Source: Leptospira sp. WS4.C2
Lineage (GTDB): Bacteria > Spirochaetota > Leptospiria > Leptospirales > Leptospiraceae
Length of the DNA stretch: 64,000 bases
NCBI RefSeq assembly: GCF_040833985.1
Contig: NZ_CP162140.1
Span: forward strand, 199,915 to 263,914
Direction: 5' to 3'
The position numbers and the translations under genes are program-made. Under the pieces are notes generated by a model that did not search any database, was not told where the DNA came from, and saw only the letters and a list, made by a program, of their open reading frames with translations. This document shows positions 60,924-64,000 of the stretch, piece after piece. How positions within the stretch are numbered: the stretch's first letter is position 1; the number at the start of each line of letters is the position of its first letter.

Positions 60924-61390
60924 ATCCCCAGAAAACCAAAAAGTCCTGGGCTGGCAATCGATTTTACAGAGAAATGCTCCGGTGCATTCTCAAAAACGGA
61001 GGCAGCTTTACAGATTCTTAATGTTTCAATTTGGGAAGATAATTCGCTCTCTTTCAGCAAACCTTTTTCTAAATTAGAGGTCTCACAGAAAATCGTCAAC
61101 TCGGGAGCCGAAACATCGGAGGAAACAAAGGCAACTGCTGTTTGGATTTCTGAGGGCAAAATTTCCAAAGAGGTTAATTCCGTTTCCTCGAAAACAGTTA
61201 CCTCAAGAACCAAACCGTCGCGAAGTTCAATGGGAGTGAGGAGTTCGTCATTCGGGATGATAATAGGAAGATCGGCCTCGTTTGCAAGAAGACCCATTGT
61301 AGGAAAAATAAAAAATACAGAGAGCAAAATCAGGAGGGTGCTCTTTTGCAACTTTTGTGCCAGATTTTTTATTTTTACCGAGAAAACCAT
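60542..61390 (-). CDS. Exported hypothetical protein whose frame runs into the Lys-rich gene
   Basis: 282 codons from ATG 61390 (GAGGG upstream). The signal peptide is in KSTLLILLSVFFIFPTMGLL, then NEADLPIIIPNDELLTPIEL and a strand-rich segment to about residue 155 (FGFLGI). From about 60925 onward the frame covers the gene at 60498-60923 in another phase, and its composition turns shadow-like. I believe only the first 155 or so residues are a selected protein. A frameshift near 60925 that removed the true stop, or a sequencing error, would explain this. Function unknown. Confidence 0.55.
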   Translation of the reverse strand: MVFSVKIKNLAQKLQKSTLLILLSVFFIFPTMGLLANEADLPIIIPNDELLTPIELRDGLVLEVTVFEETELTSLEILPSEIQTAVAFVSSDVSAPELTIFCETSNLEKGLLKESELSSQIETLRICKAASVFENAPEHFSVKSIASPGLFGFLGICLSRSELPSKNFSMLCENSPPKSTTRRSANDWKFLWLPARTIYHLPLSISSSKILKTSILKASMSRIHNTSDISSIWSNATEGSPVTFWLEKRINLPETALVPNLPKSSQQVALEPSAPQLNLQVL

Positions 61391-61452
61391 AGGATTACCC
61401 TCAGTTTTCATCGAATTCGTATAAAAATAAAGCTTTTTTTAGGGATTTTTGG

Positions 61453-62451
61453 CTATTTTTTGTTAATTTGTGAGCGCACTCGGAGTTTCCATTCCCATAG
61501 AACAATCTCATGTTCGAGGTCTTGGGCGGTCTCCTGCTCCTTCGCAAGAAGTGCGTAGATCATGTGGGAGATCTCTTTTGAGAATCCCTGATCCAATTCT
61601 TTTTCAAAATCTTCCACACGGTATTCCAAAATAAGAACTGCCAATCGGAAGGCCTCAGTCATTGCAATGAGTTGCGGTTTGACCACATCCAATTCTGGTT
61701 TTTTTAATTCGTTTTTGATCATCACATCCAAAAAAGTTCGGATGAACATAACATCATCGGAGGAGAGATGGAAATCTAAAAGGAGTTGTTTTACTTTATC
61801 CAACTCCATAGCCCGGAGATGGATCCTTGCCAAAAACACGGGGTTTTCACTATAGGTATTGAGGTTTTGGTTTTTAGCAACATCGGTCGCCCGGACCTTG
61901 TCGTAATCAACCACTCCCTTGTCTTTGGATTCATCAGTTTTTGGAGACTGCGATTCCGCCGAAGTATTGATCCTTTTTTTGATCACAAGGATGTTCATAC
62001 TAGGATAACGAATTTTAAAGGAAACCATGTCCGATCGGGGGATCTCTTCATCCACCACTAGAAACTGGGCATGTTCCCCTCGCTCCCAAGCAGCCATCAA
62101 TTCTTCTTTATTTTTATAATGATAGATAACAACGGGTAGGACATCGCTCAGACTTCCCGTGCCTAAATAGATCGTTTTGATTTCGTTGGAAAACCCATGT
62201 TGGTAAGGGATGACAAGTTTTCCGGCTTTGACGTTGACAAAAGAAAGTTCGCCCAAATGGAAATGGGAGACATCAAAATCGTCTCCAAAAAACCCCACTC
62301 GGGGGACATTGACAACAATGGAATTATTCCTAGCACCTTTGGGGACTTCTGGTCCGGAATCTGTAAAAACGACATAGGTCAGTTTGGAAAGTCGGACTTT
62401 GACGAGAAAACCAGCAGGGGTTTTCCGTTCTTCGTATACAGTATCATCCAT
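61453..62451 (-). CDS. Hypothetical protein, 332 residues
   Basis: Cytoplasmic by sequence. The N-terminal half is beta-rich (AGFLVKVRLSKLTYVVFTDS, then FFGDDFDVSHFHLGELSFV, a PilZ-like pattern at best), a variable linker follows at about 165-190, and the C-terminal half is helical with LRAMELDKVKQLLLDFHLSS. No family recognised. It starts 2 bp after the regulator gene ends and so is probably its direct partner or target. Confidence 0.82.
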   Translation of the reverse strand: MDDTVYEERKTPAGFLVKVRLSKLTYVVFTDSGPEVPKGARNNSIVVNVPRVGFFGDDFDVSHFHLGELSFVNVKAGKLVIPYQHGFSNEIKTIYLGTGSLSDVLPVVIYHYKNKEELMAAWERGEHAQFLVVDEEIPRSDMVSFKIRYPSMNILVIKKRINTSAESQSPKTDESKDKGVVDYDKVRATDVAKNQNLNTYSENPVFLARIHLRAMELDKVKQLLLDFHLSSDDVMFIRTFLDVMIKNELKKPELDVVKPQLIAMTEAFRLAVLILEYRVEDFEKELDQGFSKEISHMIYALLAKEQETAQDLEHEIVLWEWKLRVRSQINKK

Positions 62452-62453
62452 CT

Positions 62454-63770
62454 TTACATTAAACCAAGTTGTTTCATTTTATACTGGAGAGATCCCCTCG
62501 AAATACCTAAGGCCTTTGCCATCCGAATTTGGTTGCCAGAAAAGATCCGCATAGCCAGAAGAATCTTCTGCCTTTCTAAGGCCTCAGTTCCACGCCGCAA
62601 GTCTAAATCTTCTGCGTCGGGAATCTCCAAATCCATCTTAAATTTTCCGGGTTCTAGATCTGCCGGTTCCACCTGGTTTGACCGGCAGGTCAAAATCCCA
62701 GTGAGAATTGCATTTCGTAAGTCTGTAAAATTTTCCGAATATGATCTAGATACCAATTCCTGCAAACTCAAAGCCCCCAATTGCAAACCCGATCGGTTCT
62801 GAGAATCACATAATTCTTCAAATATAGCCTGAACCAAAGTTTGCAATTTTGCTTTGGGAAGGAACCTAAGGGATGGTAGTACCAACGAATTTTTTCGTAA
62901 AAATCTTTCAAACTCAGGTAATAATTCTTGGCTCATTTCCTCTGGGCCAAGTAAGAATAGAGACCCTGAATATCCAGATTTAGACCACCAATCCGAGAGA
63001 ATTTGTTGTTGGCCTAAATTAAGTGACTGGATCCCAACAAGAACCAAACTTCCAGAGCGGGACTCTTCCCCCCAAAGGGCGAGGGCCTTTTCTAACTTTC
63101 CAAAATGGTCCGGTAAGGATTCTACAACGAGAATGGGTGCACCTGGTAATTGGGTCTGGTGAATCCATTTGGCCAAGGTTTTCTTTCCAGAGCCGGAAGG
63201 ACCGAGGATGGTAAGGATTTTTTGCTTCGTAAATTCCGAAGTCGCAAGATCTAAATTGGGAATTTCGGATCGGTATAAAGAATGCGAATTTTCAGAAGTT
63301 GCTACTTCTTTACGAGCAAAATGGACTTGTGTTTTCCCCCATTCATTCCCAATCTTTTCCGCAAAAAAAGTAAGAAAAATTCCGGCAGGAAGCGAATGAG
63401 TATCGTCCATCTCCGCCAAAAGGAAACCGATTTCCTTTTGTTTGGATCGGATTCGAATGGCCGTCGCATTTGTTTTTTTGCCAAACAATTCAAACTCTGA
63501 TCCAGAAAAAAAGACAGGCTCCACGGAGTGCATCAACTCTTCCCAATGGAGAGAACCGCGATTCAAAAAGGAATAATAAAAGCCATCTTCCCCATATCCA
63601 AAACTGGCCGATTCGTAAAAAGAATCTTCGTTCTCAACTTTCAAGACAACGACACCAGCGGAGAAACCAAGCTCGGTACATAGCCCTTCCCACAAAATAG
63701 GAAGGACAGAATCCATCCAATCCTTGCCTGTTTTTTCGGAGGCAAGTAGGGAAATGGCTTGAGAAGGCAT
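62454..63770 (-). CDS. NtrC-like regulator with degenerate AAA+ domain and Fis-type HTH
   Basis: 438 residues from ATG 63770; a TTG at 63845 is open, but it lies inside a palindromic operator. The N-terminal 170 residues look like a GAF-type sensor. The AAA+ part has Walker A LGPSGSGKKTLAKW, but the GAFTGA loop needed to contact sigma-54 is absent and Walker B is unclear. The C terminus SGNQIRMAKALGISRGSLQY is a Fis-type helix-turn-helix. So DNA binding is likely; sigma-54 activation is doubtful. It leads the run to 60498. Confidence 0.85.
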   Translation of the reverse strand: MPSQAISLLASEKTGKDWMDSVLPILWEGLCTELGFSAGVVVLKVENEDSFYESASFGYGEDGFYYSFLNRGSLHWEELMHSVEPVFFSGSEFELFGKKTNATAIRIRSKQKEIGFLLAEMDDTHSLPAGIFLTFFAEKIGNEWGKTQVHFARKEVATSENSHSLYRSEIPNLDLATSEFTKQKILTILGPSGSGKKTLAKWIHQTQLPGAPILVVESLPDHFGKLEKALALWGEESRSGSLVLVGIQSLNLGQQQILSDWWSKSGYSGSLFLLGPEEMSQELLPEFERFLRKNSLVLPSLRFLPKAKLQTLVQAIFEELCDSQNRSGLQLGALSLQELVSRSYSENFTDLRNAILTGILTCRSNQVEPADLEPGKFKMDLEIPDAEDLDLRRGTEALERQKILLAMRIFSGNQIRMAKALGISRGSLQYKMKQLGLM

Positions 63771-63822
63771 GCTATGAAACTGTTTAAATTTAATCACTTT
63801 GTCAAGTACGTACCTATTTGAA

Positions 63823-63838
63823 TGTCGGATGTCCGACC
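63823..63838. promoter_or_regulatory. Palindromic operator candidate, copy 1
   Basis: TGTCGGA-TG-TCCGACC, an inverted repeat with one end mismatch, 53 bp upstream of the regulator ATG at 63770. A second copy lies 51 bp further away. It is a strong candidate binding site for a dimeric factor, maybe the regulator itself. Confidence 0.65.
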
Positions 63839-63873
63839 AAAACAAAGGAGATAGTTTTTGCTAATTTTCAGTA

Positions 63874-63889
63874 TGTCGGATGTCCGACA
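63874..63889. promoter_or_regulatory. Palindromic operator candidate, copy 2
   Basis: TGTCGGA-TG-TCCGACA is a perfect 7-bp inverted repeat with 2-bp spacer, 51 bp (about five helical turns) from copy 1. The spacing places both sites on one face of the helix, as expected for cooperative or looping binding. No gene lies to its right within the window (to 64000). Confidence 0.65.
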
Positions 63890-64000
63890 ATGAAGAGAGA
63901 AGAGACCAAAAAATCCTTTTTTTGCTCCATTCTAAAAATACAATTGATCCCAAATTTTCGGCAGGAAAGCATACCATTTGGGAAGGGAAAATAGAGATAG

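Noticed and set aside
60894..61424. 176-codon plus-strand frame
   Set aside because: It is antisense to the exported protein with signal peptide; Ser/Lys-rich shadow composition.
62197..62802. 201-codon plus-strand frame
   Set aside because: It runs antisense across the junction of two well-supported minus-strand genes.
63770..63845. TTG at 63845 as the start of the NtrC-like regulator
   Set aside because: It would translate one of the palindromes as coding sequence and has no Shine-Dalgarno; ATG 63770 gives a normal N terminus.
1..64000. tRNA, rRNA and CRISPR arrays
   Set aside because: I looked for cloverleaf-like GC-rich segments and regularly spaced repeats and found none that hold up by eye.

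Overview
The window reads as chromosomal DNA of a spirochaete of the genus Leptospira, probably from the free-living (saprophytic) side. This is an inference from AT-leaning composition, many lipoproteins with loose lipoboxes (FLNDC, FLHC, IFISC, ILFQC), two MBOAT O-acyltransferase modules (one paired with a DUF1574-type protein), hybrid histidine kinases and tightly packed genes. No rRNA, tRNA, CRISPR array, intact insertion sequence or intact prophage is visible. About 65 genes can be supported.

Layout. 1-6.5 kb: 3' part of a hybrid sensor kinase, a DEAD-box RNA helicase, then a lipid/redox group (coclaurine N-methyltransferase-like enzyme, DUF1295 membrane protein, two oxidoreductases). 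6.6-10.5 kb: a repeated structured intergenic element, a small membrane protein, an alginate-export-type porin, and a decayed zone in which a TetR regulator and a divergent SDR gene have both lost their 5' ends at one junction. 10.5-19.3 kb: a BtrH-like protein, four small lipoproteins in a row, a ZIP transporter, EpmA, an OmpR-type regulator with three small envelope genes, CutA, and a second copy of the repeat element. 19.4-24.5 kb: a Uma2 nuclease, a VapBC-type toxin-antitoxin pair, an ArsR-SRPBCC-YdeI-DoxX group, an ankyrin lipoprotein, PnuC. 24.5-31.4 kb: methyltransferase, J-like protein, aconitase, FlgO-like lipoprotein, outer-membrane protein, QueA.

31.5-38.7 kb is a compact plus-strand surface-glycan locus: two glycosyltransferases, two membrane proteins, an MBOAT acyltransferase with an SGNH-like partner, and a MazG-like protein. 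38.7-47.4 kb is a minus-strand chain that I consider the most unusual system here: a six-TM chemoreceptor-like protein, an exported caspase-like protease with an EF-hand loop, three large lipoproteins each built mainly of Kelch repeats, and an uncharacterised HxxxH protein, with nearly every junction overlapping or within a few bases. 47.5-50.4 kb: a pirin with an operator-like palindrome, then exported carbonic anhydrase, SbtA and SbtB, a bicarbonate-uptake module familiar from photoautotrophs.

50.4-59.4 kb is a second long minus-strand run: MBOAT, DUF1574 partner, aspartate-semialdehyde dehydrogenase, an unknown 667-residue protein, pyruvate kinase and an Omp85-like barrel. 59.4-60.5 kb is mostly non-coding or decayed, with a small zinc-ribbon ORF and a 14-bp inverted repeat. 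60.5-64 kb: a regulator-led minus-strand run whose upstream region has two copies of a perfect or near-perfect palindrome 51 bp apart.
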